Of a stretch of DNA of 64,000 bases, positions 17,307 through 25,428 are shown piece after piece. Made by a program: the position numbers and the translations under genes. The stretch's first letter is position 1. Every line of letters starts with the position of its first letter. The DNA is from Aequorivita lipolytica. GTDB lineage: Bacteria; Bacteroidota; Bacteroidia; Flavobacteriales; Flavobacteriaceae. The stretch is taken from contig NZ_VORU01000001.1 in NCBI RefSeq assembly GCF_007997135.1, positions 310,001 to 374,000 of the forward strand, written 5' to 3'. The notes beneath the pieces were generated by a model. That model was not told where the DNA came from. It did no database searches and was given only the letters and a program-made list of their open reading frames with translations.

Positions 17307-19730
17307 GTGGCGCTAGACGAGTACATAAAAAAGCGCAAGTTCAATGAAACAACGGAGCCAAAGGGTGATCTGGATAAAAACGACGCACACCGTTTTGTAA
17401 TCCAACGCCACCAAGCGCGAAGATTGCACTACGATCTACGGCTGGAAATGGAAGGGGTGCTCAAAAGTTGGGCAGTGCCAAAAGGACCATCAATGAACCC
17501 GCGAGATAAAAGACTGGCAATAATGACCGAAGACCATCCAGTAAAATATCTCACCTTCCACGGTAGCATTCCCAAAGGTAACTACGGCGCGGGCGTTATG
17601 GATATTTGGGACGATGGCATCTTTCGGATTATGGAAAGCGAGGAAGGTAATGATCCCCTAAAACAACTTAAAAAAGGCGATCTCAAAATTGAGTTCTTCG
17701 GAAAAAAAATAAAAGGCGCTTTCGCTTTGGTACATACCAAACGGGGAGAGAAACAAAACCAATGGCTGCTCATCAAAAAAAAAGACAATTATGCCACCGA
17801 TCTGGAATACGATGCTGAGGTTTTTTTATCGGACACTCAAGGAACCAAACCCGGAAAGATAAAACCTCTCAACCCAACTGAATTAATAAAACCGATGCTC
17901 GCCAGCCCAGCGAAAAAGATATTCAGCGACCCAGACTGGGTGTTTGAACTTAAATGGGACGGCTATCGCGTTTTGGCAAACATAAACGATGGTGAAGTAG
18001 CCATATATTCACGTAACGGAATTTCATATAACAGTAAATTCGCATCCATAAAAAATGAATTGCAAGCCATTCCGTACGATTGTATTTTGGATGGGGAAGT
18101 GGTAATTGTAGACAAAAGCGGTACGCCAGATTTCCAAAAACTTCAAAAATACGATGCTGAAAAAACCAAGGGCCAACTTCGGTATTATGTTTTTGACCTA
18201 CTTCACTTGAACGGCCACGATACAATTTCCCTTCCGCTTTTGGAACGAAAAAGCCTGCTTCCCGAAATTTTGGATGGTTTGGAAAACGTTCTTTTCTGCG
18301 ATCATATTGAAGCTATGGGCCCTACGCTCTACAAACGGGCAGTTGAGGCGGGAATGGAAGGTGTAATTGCCAAAAAAGCCAATTCCCTCTACACACCCGG
18401 TTATCGAAGCGAAAATTGGTTAAAAATAAAACACAGTAATACGGAAGAAACCATAATCTGTGGCTACACAGATTCCCAAACGGGCGGTTCTATTTTTGGA
18501 TCCCTAATTTTGGGAATGTACAAAGAAGAAAAACTCACCTACGTTGGTAATTGTGGGACAGGCTTTTCAGCTTCGGAACAAAAAGAGCTTTTGCAAAAAC
18601 TGCAAACGCTGGAAACAGAAACGAATCCCTTTGGTAAAAAAATTTCGCTTAAAGGAAGAACGCCACATTGGGTAGCGCCAAAACTGATCTGTGAGATAAA
18701 ATTTTCAGAATGGACTAAAAGCGGGCTTATGCGCCATCCCAGTTACAAGGGACTTCGAAATGATAAGAATTTGGAAGAAGTGGTGCCGCAGCAATCAAAA
18801 AAGACTAATGCAAAAGGTGCCAAAAATAGTTCATCACATTTGCAGGTGGGAGATATTTCTGTGCCATTATCAAATCTTGAAAAAGTATATTGGCCCGATG
18901 CAGGATATACTAAATACGATTTGATTGACTATTACCTCAATATTTCTGAAATAATTTTACCTTATCTAAAAGACCGTCCACAAAACCTACACCGTCATCC
19001 CAATGGCATCAATAAACCCTCTTTCTATCAAAAAGATAACGATACCCTGCCAGATTGGGTAGAAACTGTGCAAATTTATTCCAAATCCTCCAAAAAGGAA
19101 ATTGAATATCTGCTCTGCCAAAATGAGGCCTCACTTTTATACATGGCAAATTTGGGATGCATAGAAATCAACCCGTGGAACTCTCCCATAAACCAACTTG
19201 AGAACCCGACATATACGGTAATAGACATAGATCCTTCAGATAAAAATAGTTTTAAGGAGGTAATAGAAGTGGCGTTGGCAGCAAAGGAAATCCTAGATTT
19301 GGCAAAGATAAAAGGCTATTGCAAAACCTCCGGCTCCAGCGGAATACATATTTACATTCCACTGGACGGAAAATACGGTTACGATGAGGCGCGTGATTTC
19401 ACCAAATTGCTCTGCTATTACATTCGCGAAAAACTGCCAAAACTAACCAGTATGGAACGAGCAGTAAAGAACCGCAAAGACAAAATCTATTTGGATTATC
19501 TCCAAAATCGACGTGGCCAAACCCTCGCGGCTCCCTATTGCGCAAGACCAAAACCTGGTGCCCCCGTGTCCGCCCCCCTTTCGTGGAAAGAGGTGAGGCC
19601 GGGTTTACAAATTTTGGATTTCACTATAAAAAATATGCCAGAGAGAATCCAACAAACAGGCGATTGGTTTAAACCCGTTTTGGGTAAGGGAATTGATATG
19701 GAAGCCGCAATTGACGAGCTCTCCCGATAG
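17307..19730 (+). CDS. ligD: ATP-dependent DNA ligase D (multifunctional NHEJ enzyme)
   Basis: An 807-residue protein starting at GTG, 2 bp after ku. The domain order is phosphoesterase, ligase, polymerase. Residues about 1-170 are the 3'-phosphoesterase (HRFVIQRHQARRLHYDLRLE, then HGSIPKGNYGAG). Residues about 190-500 are the ligase, with the adenylated lysine Lys216 in FELKWDGYR and ILDGEVVIVD. Residues about 520-807 are the primase-polymerase (VYWPDAGYTKYDLIDYY, then YTVIDIDPSD with the metal-binding Asp pair, and KTSGSSGIHIYIPL). It processes and seals double-strand breaks held by Ku. All three domains look intact. Confidence 0.97.
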   Translation: MALDEYIKKRKFNETTEPKGDLDKNDAHRFVIQRHQARRLHYDLRLEMEGVLKSWAVPKGPSMNPRDKRLAIMTEDHPVKYLTFHGSIPKGNYGAGVMDIWDDGIFRIMESEEGNDPLKQLKKGDLKIEFFGKKIKGAFALVHTKRGEKQNQWLLIKKKDNYATDLEYDAEVFLSDTQGTKPGKIKPLNPTELIKPMLASPAKKIFSDPDWVFELKWDGYRVLANINDGEVAIYSRNGISYNSKFASIKNELQAIPYDCILDGEVVIVDKSGTPDFQKLQKYDAEKTKGQLRYYVFDLLHLNGHDTISLPLLERKSLLPEILDGLENVLFCDHIEAMGPTLYKRAVEAGMEGVIAKKANSLYTPGYRSENWLKIKHSNTEETIICGYTDSQTGGSIFGSLILGMYKEEKLTYVGNCGTGFSASEQKELLQKLQTLETETNPFGKKISLKGRTPHWVAPKLICEIKFSEWTKSGLMRHPSYKGLRNDKNLEEVVPQQSKKTNAKGAKNSSSHLQVGDISVPLSNLEKVYWPDAGYTKYDLIDYYLNISEIILPYLKDRPQNLHRHPNGINKPSFYQKDNDTLPDWVETVQIYSKSSKKEIEYLLCQNEASLLYMANLGCIEINPWNSPINQLENPTYTVIDIDPSDKNSFKEVIEVALAAKEILDLAKIKGYCKTSGSSGIHIYIPLDGKYGYDEARDFTKLLCYYIREKLPKLTSMERAVKNRKDKIYLDYLQNRRGQTLAAPYCARPKPGAPVSAPLSWKEVRPGLQILDFTIKNMPERIQQTGDWFKPVLGKGIDMEAAIDELSR

Positions 19731-19965
19731 AAACTGCAAAACAGCCGCAGTCTTTAAAATATGGGAAAACATAAAAAGCGCTATTACCCCCATTTCTCGT
19801 ACCAGACTTCGTTGTTGATCTATCCTAACAGGTTCGCACTTCGTTTTTTGTAGGTCGTCATTTTCTAACTCACCACATTTTTTCCTCTGAGCTAATCTCT
19901 CTTCGCCCATCCCTTTTCGCCAAAAGTCATAAGAATTATCCTATATTTATGCCCTGATCCTACTT

Positions 19966-21816
19966 ATGAAAAAAACAATTCTTATTGCCCTATTCTTTTG
20001 CCTTTTTATGGCTTCCCATTCACAAACTCCCGAGATAGAAAAACTCAACCAACAGATAGAAAACAATTTTCGCACAAACCCCGATTCTACAAAAATCTAT
20101 TTGATTCGTTTGCTGCGTTATTCTTCAAAATTGCACGATACGGTAGTAGGCAAAACATATAGCAATATAGGCATACAGTATAACAAATTGGCAGTTCCAG
20201 ATTCCGCGGAATTCTATATGAAAAAAGCGCTGGAATACACTGAAGAATACCCTTTGTCGCACGCCAGAATGTATATAAACCTTGCCATCAATTATCGAAT
20301 CGGTTCGCGTTATGACGAATCATTGGAAGCAGCAGAAAATGCCATCATTTGGTATAAAAAGGCAGATAACAAAGAAGGTGTGGGCATAGCTTATGGCGAA
20401 ATGGCTTCCAACTATAATTATATGATGGATAGCTCCAAAGCACTTAAATATCTCAAAAAAGCTATTGCTATTCTTACAGAAGTAGGCAATAAAAGAGATT
20501 TGTATATAGTGAAACAAAAATTGGCAAACCTATATTATAACAACGCGGACTACGCTTTTGCTAGAGATTTATACGAAGAAATTCTACCGGTATTTGCAAA
20601 AAATAAGGGCACCAATTATTATGTTACTCTTTTAAGTTATGCAGATTGTTTGATTAAACTGGAAGAAAATTATAAGGCCGCCGAGGAAGCATTAAAAGAA
20701 GTAGAAAGCGGTTTTCGGGCAATGAACCATAAAGAATATATGTGGATAGGCGTGGGCAATCTCGCGCAAGTTTATAGGGCTACCGGTAAAACACAAAAAG
20801 CACAAGAAGCATTTCAGAACGCCTATGAAGGATTATATCAGCTAGACTCCCCTCGCTTTATGGAGCTAAGCGTAAAATACTTAGACTTTTTAAACAGCCA
20901 AAAACAATACGCTAATGCCCTAAATGTAATAGACAGGGTAAAAGCCACGGCAAAATCGTCTAGGCTTAAAATGAATGCCGATAACGAAATAGCCTTCTTA
21001 AAACAGGCTGTTTCTACCTATAGCCAAGAAGGAATGGTAGAAAATTCTTTGCAATCTTTTGAGCGTATGGATTTCTTGAACGATTCACTCAACACCGTTA
21101 TCAATCAAGAGAAGTCAATGGAACTTCAGGAAGCTTATCAAAACGATCTGCAGCGCGAGAAAAATCTTGTATTGACAAAAAACAACGAACTTTTGGTTGA
21201 AAATAACAGTACAAAAGATAAAATGCTAATGCTCAGCATAGCTAGTTTTATGCTTATACTTATTATTGGGTTTTTTCTTTTCAGGTCGAATAGAAACAAG
21301 CTAAATCTGCAACGTGAATTGGTAGCAAGTTTAGAAAACTCCCAAAAGGTTTTGAAAGAGAAGAACACTTTGGAAAGTGAACTGCATCTGGAACAGGAAA
21401 GAACTTTGGCCAATAAGGAAAAGGAACTGGTACAAGTATCTTTAGAGATGTCTGATGTACAAAACAGAATATTAGATCTTATAGAAAATCGTGAAAATCC
21501 CGAAAGCTCAGAATTATTTGTCACAAAATTGACGGAGCTTCTGGGTCAAAATAATTATTGGAAATACTTTAAGGGCAAATTTGTAGAAGTACATCCTATT
21601 TTCGCCTCACAGCTTTCCCAAATGTTTCCCACTCTTTCAGATAGTGAAGTGGCTTTTTGCTGCATGTTAAAACTTCAACTTTCCACCCAGGAAATCGCTT
21701 CCCTAATGGGTATAAGTCCGGACCAGGTAGAATCGAAGAAAACAAATCTCCGAAGAAAAATAGGAATGGAAGATAACATTTTAGCCTTTGAAAAACTAAT
21801 AGACCACCTGGAGTAA
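19966..21816 (+). CDS. Membrane-anchored TPR / LuxR-type HTH regulator
   Basis: A 616-residue protein with a signal peptide (LIALFFCLFMASHSQ). A run of tetratricopeptide repeats follows (residues about 30-370; YSNIGIQYNKLAVPDSAEFYM and similar). One transmembrane helix near residues 420-438 (MLSIASFMLILIIGFFLF) and a coiled coil (about 445-500) come next. The C-terminus is a helix-turn-helix of LuxR type (FPTLSDSEVAFCCMLKLQLS, then IASLMGISPDQVESKKTNLRRKIG). The topology puts the TPR part in the periplasm and the HTH in the cytoplasm, a common Bacteroidota one-protein sensor-regulator design. The signal and target genes are unknown. About 230 bp upstream contain no gene. Confidence 0.85.
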   Translation: MKKTILIALFFCLFMASHSQTPEIEKLNQQIENNFRTNPDSTKIYLIRLLRYSSKLHDTVVGKTYSNIGIQYNKLAVPDSAEFYMKKALEYTEEYPLSHARMYINLAINYRIGSRYDESLEAAENAIIWYKKADNKEGVGIAYGEMASNYNYMMDSSKALKYLKKAIAILTEVGNKRDLYIVKQKLANLYYNNADYAFARDLYEEILPVFAKNKGTNYYVTLLSYADCLIKLEENYKAAEEALKEVESGFRAMNHKEYMWIGVGNLAQVYRATGKTQKAQEAFQNAYEGLYQLDSPRFMELSVKYLDFLNSQKQYANALNVIDRVKATAKSSRLKMNADNEIAFLKQAVSTYSQEGMVENSLQSFERMDFLNDSLNTVINQEKSMELQEAYQNDLQREKNLVLTKNNELLVENNSTKDKMLMLSIASFMLILIIGFFLFRSNRNKLNLQRELVASLENSQKVLKEKNTLESELHLEQERTLANKEKELVQVSLEMSDVQNRILDLIENRENPESSELFVTKLTELLGQNNYWKYFKGKFVEVHPIFASQLSQMFPTLSDSEVAFCCMLKLQLSTQEIASLMGISPDQVESKKTNLRRKIGMEDNILAFEKLIDHLE

Positions 21817-21893
21817 AAATTCTAAATCCCAAATCCCAAATTCCAAAACCCGAATTCCAACCAACAACCATCAACCAACAACCATCAACCATT
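21817..21893. repeat. 7-bp-based degenerate tandem repeats
   Basis: Directly after the TAA stop come AAATCCC/AAATTCC heptamers and then CAACCAT/CAACCAA heptamers, up to 17 bp before the promoter box. Confidence 0.75.
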
Positions 21894-21909
21894 TTTAATT
21901 TTCTAATCG

Positions 21910-21917
21910 TAACTTTG
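21910..21917 (+). promoter_or_regulatory. -7 promoter element of the DUF1206 gene
   Basis: TAACTTTG is a perfect TAnnTTTG box 30 bp before the chosen ATG at 21948. A -33 TTG is not evident. Confidence 0.5.
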
Positions 21918-21947
21918 TATATTAAGTGCCTAGAAACAATCGCGCGC

Positions 21948-22724
21948 ATGAAAAAATCATATAAAACAATCGCCAACATAGGCTTCATCTCCAAAGGCAT
22001 AATCTATTTGGTGATTGGCGTTCTGTCACTTTTGGCAGCTCTTAATATGGGAGGTGAGAGTTCTGGTACTAGCCAAGCGCTCAACTTTTTGGAAAAGCAG
22101 CCCTTTGGGCAGTTATTGTTGCTGCTCTTGGGTGCCGGCCTGTTGTGTTACTCCTTTTGGATGTTCTTTCAGAGCATTGCGGATCCGGAAAATATTGGTA
22201 CGGACGGCAAGGCATTAATGCGCCGCTTCGGCCTCTTCATCACAGGTTTTGTGTACACCTTCATAGCCATACTTACATTTTACCATTTGTTTACGTTAAT
22301 GGGTAGTGGAGATTCAGCTATTTCATATATAGATTTTCTTGGCCCCTCCTTAATCTCCATTCTCTTTATTATTATAGGCGTGATTTTAGGAATACAAGCC
22401 GCGGTTTTAATTGTCGGGGTCTTTAAGGGCGGTCTGCTAGATCAGTTTAATCTGGAAGGTGCAAAGTATTCACGGTATGTTAGGCGTCTAGGTATGTTTG
22501 GCTTTTATGCTCGTGCTTTTGTGGTGGCAATCATTGCCTATTTCTTTTTACGCGCAGGAATTTACAGTGGCAGTAACAACATAAAAGGCATACAAGAGGC
22601 CTTTGCCTTCTTAGACCAATCTACGTTCGGTAGAATCTTAATGGCCATTACCGCTATAGGTTTTGTATCTTACGGAACCTTTTATGTTTTTCTTTCACAC
22701 TATCGCAGTTTCGAGAAAAAATAA
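21948..22724 (+). CDS. DUF1206 integral membrane protein
   Basis: A 258-residue membrane protein starting at ATG 21948 (MKKSYKTIANIGFISKGIIY), chosen because a promoter box lies just upstream. Three tandem DUF1206 units, each of two helices, are visible: GFISKGIIYLVIGVLSLLAAL, then RRFGLFITGFVYTFIAILTFY, then RRLGMFGFYARAFVVAIIAYFFLRAG. The C-terminal unit ends FGRILMAITAIGFVSYGTFYVFLSHY. The function of DUF1206 is unknown. An 8-bp simple repeat separates it from the metal ATPase, and the two could be co-transcribed. Confidence 0.88.
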   Translation: MKKSYKTIANIGFISKGIIYLVIGVLSLLAALNMGGESSGTSQALNFLEKQPFGQLLLLLLGAGLLCYSFWMFFQSIADPENIGTDGKALMRRFGLFITGFVYTFIAILTFYHLFTLMGSGDSAISYIDFLGPSLISILFIIIGVILGIQAAVLIVGVFKGGLLDQFNLEGAKYSRYVRRLGMFGFYARAFVVAIIAYFFLRAGIYSGSNNIKGIQEAFAFLDQSTFGRILMAITAIGFVSYGTFYVFLSHYRSFEKK

Positions 22725-22732
22725 TTTCCCAC

Positions 22733-22806
22733 CCAAAAATCCAAAAATCCAAAAATCCAACCATCCAAAAATCCAACCATCCAACCATCCAACCATCCAA
22801 CCAACT
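22733..22806. repeat. 8-bp tandem repeat (AAAATCCA / ACCATCCA)
   Basis: About nine 8-bp units of AAAATCCA and ACCATCCA fill the gap between the DUF1206 stop and the ATPase start at 22822. An open frame runs through the repeat into the ATPase, but translation of the repeat is unlikely. Confidence 0.88.
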
Positions 22807-22821
22807 AAAAATCCCGCACAA

Positions 22822-24843
22822 ATGATAAAGAAAAAAATGAACCTTCGGGATATTAACAACCATTCAGAACAACATTCACAAGGTGATGGCCATTCACACG
22901 GCAATGAAAAGGCTAATTTTAAAGCATACCTCCCTGCCATCTTCAGTTTTATATTACTGATAGTTGGTATAGCGATGGATTACTTTGGTGTCGCATTTTT
23001 CAAAGACTGGGTTCGTATCCTTTGGTATTCGGTAGCATATCTTCCCGTAGGTTTTCCCGTGATTAAGGAAGGATGGAAAAGCATCAAAAAAGGCGATTTC
23101 TTTACGGAATTTCTATTGATGTCCATCGCCACAATCGGTGCGTTTGCTATAGGCGAATATCCCGAAGGTGTTGCAGTAATGCTATTCTATGCCGTAGGCG
23201 AATTATTCCAAAATGCAGCGGTAAATCGCGCCAAAAGCAATATAAAAGCTTTGCTCGATGTAAGGCCGAACGAAGCCTTAGTATATCGAAACAACGACTA
23301 TATTTCAGTAAATCCAGAAACGGTTGCCATTGGCGAAAAAGTGCAAGTACGTGTGGGCGAAAAAATACCTTTGGACGGCATCCTGCTTTCTGAAAAAGGC
23401 TCCTTCAATACAGCAGCCTTAACAGGCGAAAGCAAACCCAGCACCATTGCAAAAGGCGAAAAAGTATTCGCAGGTAGTATCAATTTGGATGGCGTAATCG
23501 AAATTGAAACCACCAAAGAATTCAAGGATAGTTCCATCGCCCGTATTCTTGAAATGGTTCAAAACGCCACGGCACGGAAATCCAAGACTGAATTATTCAT
23601 TCGGAAATTTGCAAGGGTTTACACCCCCATCGTGGTATTTCTCGCAATTGGACTTACCTTTTTACCTTACTTCTTTGTAGCAGATTATGTATTTCAGGAT
23701 TGGTTGTACAGAGCCCTTATTTTCTTGGTTATTTCCTGCCCCTGTGCTTTAGTAATCTCAATCCCCTTGGGATATTTTGGTGGCTTGGGCGCGGCTTCAA
23801 AAAATGGTATTCTATTTAAGGGCGCCTCATTTTTAGATGAAATGACCAAAGTGACTACCGTAGTAATGGATAAAACCGGCACCGTGACCAAAGGTGTTTT
23901 CAAAATAAAGGAAATAAAATCCATTGGCACGGAGAAAGCCGAAATGCCTGTATCCAGCGAAGCCGAAATGCCTGTATTGAGCGAAGCCGAAATGCCTGTA
24001 TTGAGCGAAGCCGAAATGATGAAATACCTAATGGCAATGGAAGCGCAAAGCACACATCCCATCGCCAAGGCCATTATGGAATATAAAGCCGATGGTGATA
24101 ATTTTAAGGCATCCAATGTTTCTGAAATTGCCGGCAAAGGATTAAAAGGAACCGTAAATGGTAAAACCGTTTTGGTTGGAAACAAAGCGTTGCTCGCTTC
24201 AAATAACATAGAAGTTCCATTAGAAACGGACACTATTGTGGAATCCATCGTTATGATTGCCATTGAAAATAAATTCGCTGGCTACGTAATCATTGCAGAT
24301 GAATTAAAGGACGATGCCCACGAAGCCATTAAACAAATTCGCGATGCAGGCATTACAAAAATAATAATGCTTTCTGGCGACAAAGATTCCATAACCCAAC
24401 AAGTTGCAACAGAATTAGGTGTGGATTGGGCCAAAGGAGGTCTGCTTCCGGAAGATAAATTGGCCGAAGTTGAAAAACTGATGTCCGAAAATAACAATAA
24501 AGTGGCATTTATTGGCGACGGAATAAACGATGCCCCAGTCTTGGCAGCGAGCGATATTGGTATTGCAATGGGCGGTTTAGGTAGCGATGTAGCCATTGAA
24601 ACGGCAGACGTTATCATCCAAACAGACCAACCCAGCAAGATTGCAAAAGCAATAAAAATAGGCCGTTCCACACGTCGCATCGTTTGGCAAAATATTGGCT
24701 TGGCCTTCGGGGTAAAAGCAGTGGTTTTAATCCTGGGCGCTGGCGGATTGGCCACTATGTGGGAAGCGGTATTTGCTGATGTGGGTGTTGCTTTATTGGC
24801 AATTTTGAATGCTGTGCGATTGCAGAAAATGGATTGGAAATGA
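22822..24843 (+). CDS. Heavy-metal-translocating P-type ATPase (Zn/Cd/Pb type)
   Basis: A 673-residue P1B-type ATPase. The start at 22822 avoids the simple repeat; ATG 22837 is an alternative. A short His-rich N-terminus (HSEQHSQGDGHSHG) replaces the usual heavy-metal-associated domain. The metal-site motif SCPCALV, the actuator loop LTGESKPS, the phosphorylation site DKTGT and the HP-locus AQSTHPIAKAI are all visible. So is the hinge GDGINDAPVLAASDIGIAMG. CPC with a His-rich tail favours a ZntA/CadA-like exporter of Zn, Cd or Pb. An unusual in-frame 8-residue tandem repeat lies just after the DKTGT motif. Confidence 0.93.
   Translation: MIKKKMNLRDINNHSEQHSQGDGHSHGNEKANFKAYLPAIFSFILLIVGIAMDYFGVAFFKDWVRILWYSVAYLPVGFPVIKEGWKSIKKGDFFTEFLLMSIATIGAFAIGEYPEGVAVMLFYAVGELFQNAAVNRAKSNIKALLDVRPNEALVYRNNDYISVNPETVAIGEKVQVRVGEKIPLDGILLSEKGSFNTAALTGESKPSTIAKGEKVFAGSINLDGVIEIETTKEFKDSSIARILEMVQNATARKSKTELFIRKFARVYTPIVVFLAIGLTFLPYFFVADYVFQDWLYRALIFLVISCPCALVISIPLGYFGGLGAASKNGILFKGASFLDEMTKVTTVVMDKTGTVTKGVFKIKEIKSIGTEKAEMPVSSEAEMPVLSEAEMPVLSEAEMMKYLMAMEAQSTHPIAKAIMEYKADGDNFKASNVSEIAGKGLKGTVNGKTVLVGNKALLASNNIEVPLETDTIVESIVMIAIENKFAGYVIIADELKDDAHEAIKQIRDAGITKIIMLSGDKDSITQQVATELGVDWAKGGLLPEDKLAEVEKLMSENNNKVAFIGDGINDAPVLAASDIGIAMGGLGSDVAIETADVIIQTDQPSKIAKAIKIGRSTRRIVWQNIGLAFGVKAVVLILGAGGLATMWEAVFADVGVALLAILNAVRLQKMDWK
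23938..24018 (+). repeat. In-frame 24-bp tandem repeat within the P-type ATPase
   Basis: Three full 24-bp copies (23938-23961, 23962-23985, 23986-24009) plus 9 bp of a fourth encode AEMPVSSE, AEMPVLSE, AEMPVLSE and AEM. The core TGAGCGAAGCCGAA also occurs at 54857-54870, in the 3' end of the hydroxylase gene, so this is a dispersed repeat expanded inside a gene. Confidence 0.9.
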
Positions 24844-25428
24844 GGGGGATAGGTGAGTAGGTGAATAATTGAATATGTGAGTATGCCAAACTTGCATCCC
24901 AAGTCAGTTTGAATGTTTTAATTTAGCGGAAAAGCTCAATATAAAATACGCTTTAGTAATCTTATGGAAGTGGTTAACTAATGATTACAATTTCCGAATC
25001 CTTCTATGGTTGTCAGGTTGAGCGCAGTTGAAAACCTCTTTGGTGCGTAGCTCACCTGTCACAATTCAAACCCTAAACAAACATCACATAAGCTTCGTTA
25101 CTATTTTCTAGTACATAGCACCAAAATGCCATTAGTAAAATTCATAATATAAAACGGAATATAAATTACAGGGGATGGTGCTTTGCGCTTCATATCTTTT
25201 AGCAAAGAAGTGGCTCCCGACCTTTTCGGAGGGAGACGGAAGGTGGTGTTGATTGTGCTTTGGGGCAGGGCCAGGAGGTTTGTGCCAAAGGGGAACAACT
25301 TATCTGTTTGGTTCAGTTGTAAATTGTTTTCAGAAATGCGAAGCATTCACGAGTATCTTAATTTAAAATATAATCCCAGGAGTAATTGTATTTTATATCA
25401 CTATTCATTTTAAAATAAAACATCAAAA
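24844..25428. other. Intergenic region at the edge of the defence operon
   Basis: About 585 bp between the convergent ATPase and AIPR genes. It starts with degenerate GTGAGTAG/GTGAATAA simple repeats. A short stretch GGTTGAGCGCAGTTGAAAAC near 25016-25035 resembles a common flavobacterial dispersed repeat. Two weak open frames (25101-25346 minus, 25183-25413 plus) have no protein-like features. No RNA gene, att site or terminator was recognised. Confidence 0.5.

Noticed and set aside
19738-19965. A gene or RNA in the gap after ligD
   Set aside because: The only open frame is antisense to the ligD end and has no family features; no RNA structure was recognised.
22663-22821. N-terminal extension of the P-type ATPase
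   Set aside because: It would translate the end of the DUF1206 gene region and the 8-bp repeat (IQKSNHPKIQPSNHPTIQP); ATG 22822 is the natural start.
25101-25413. Two overlapping small open frames next to the defence operon
   Set aside because: Low-complexity composition, no recognisable start signal and no family features; treated as intergenic.
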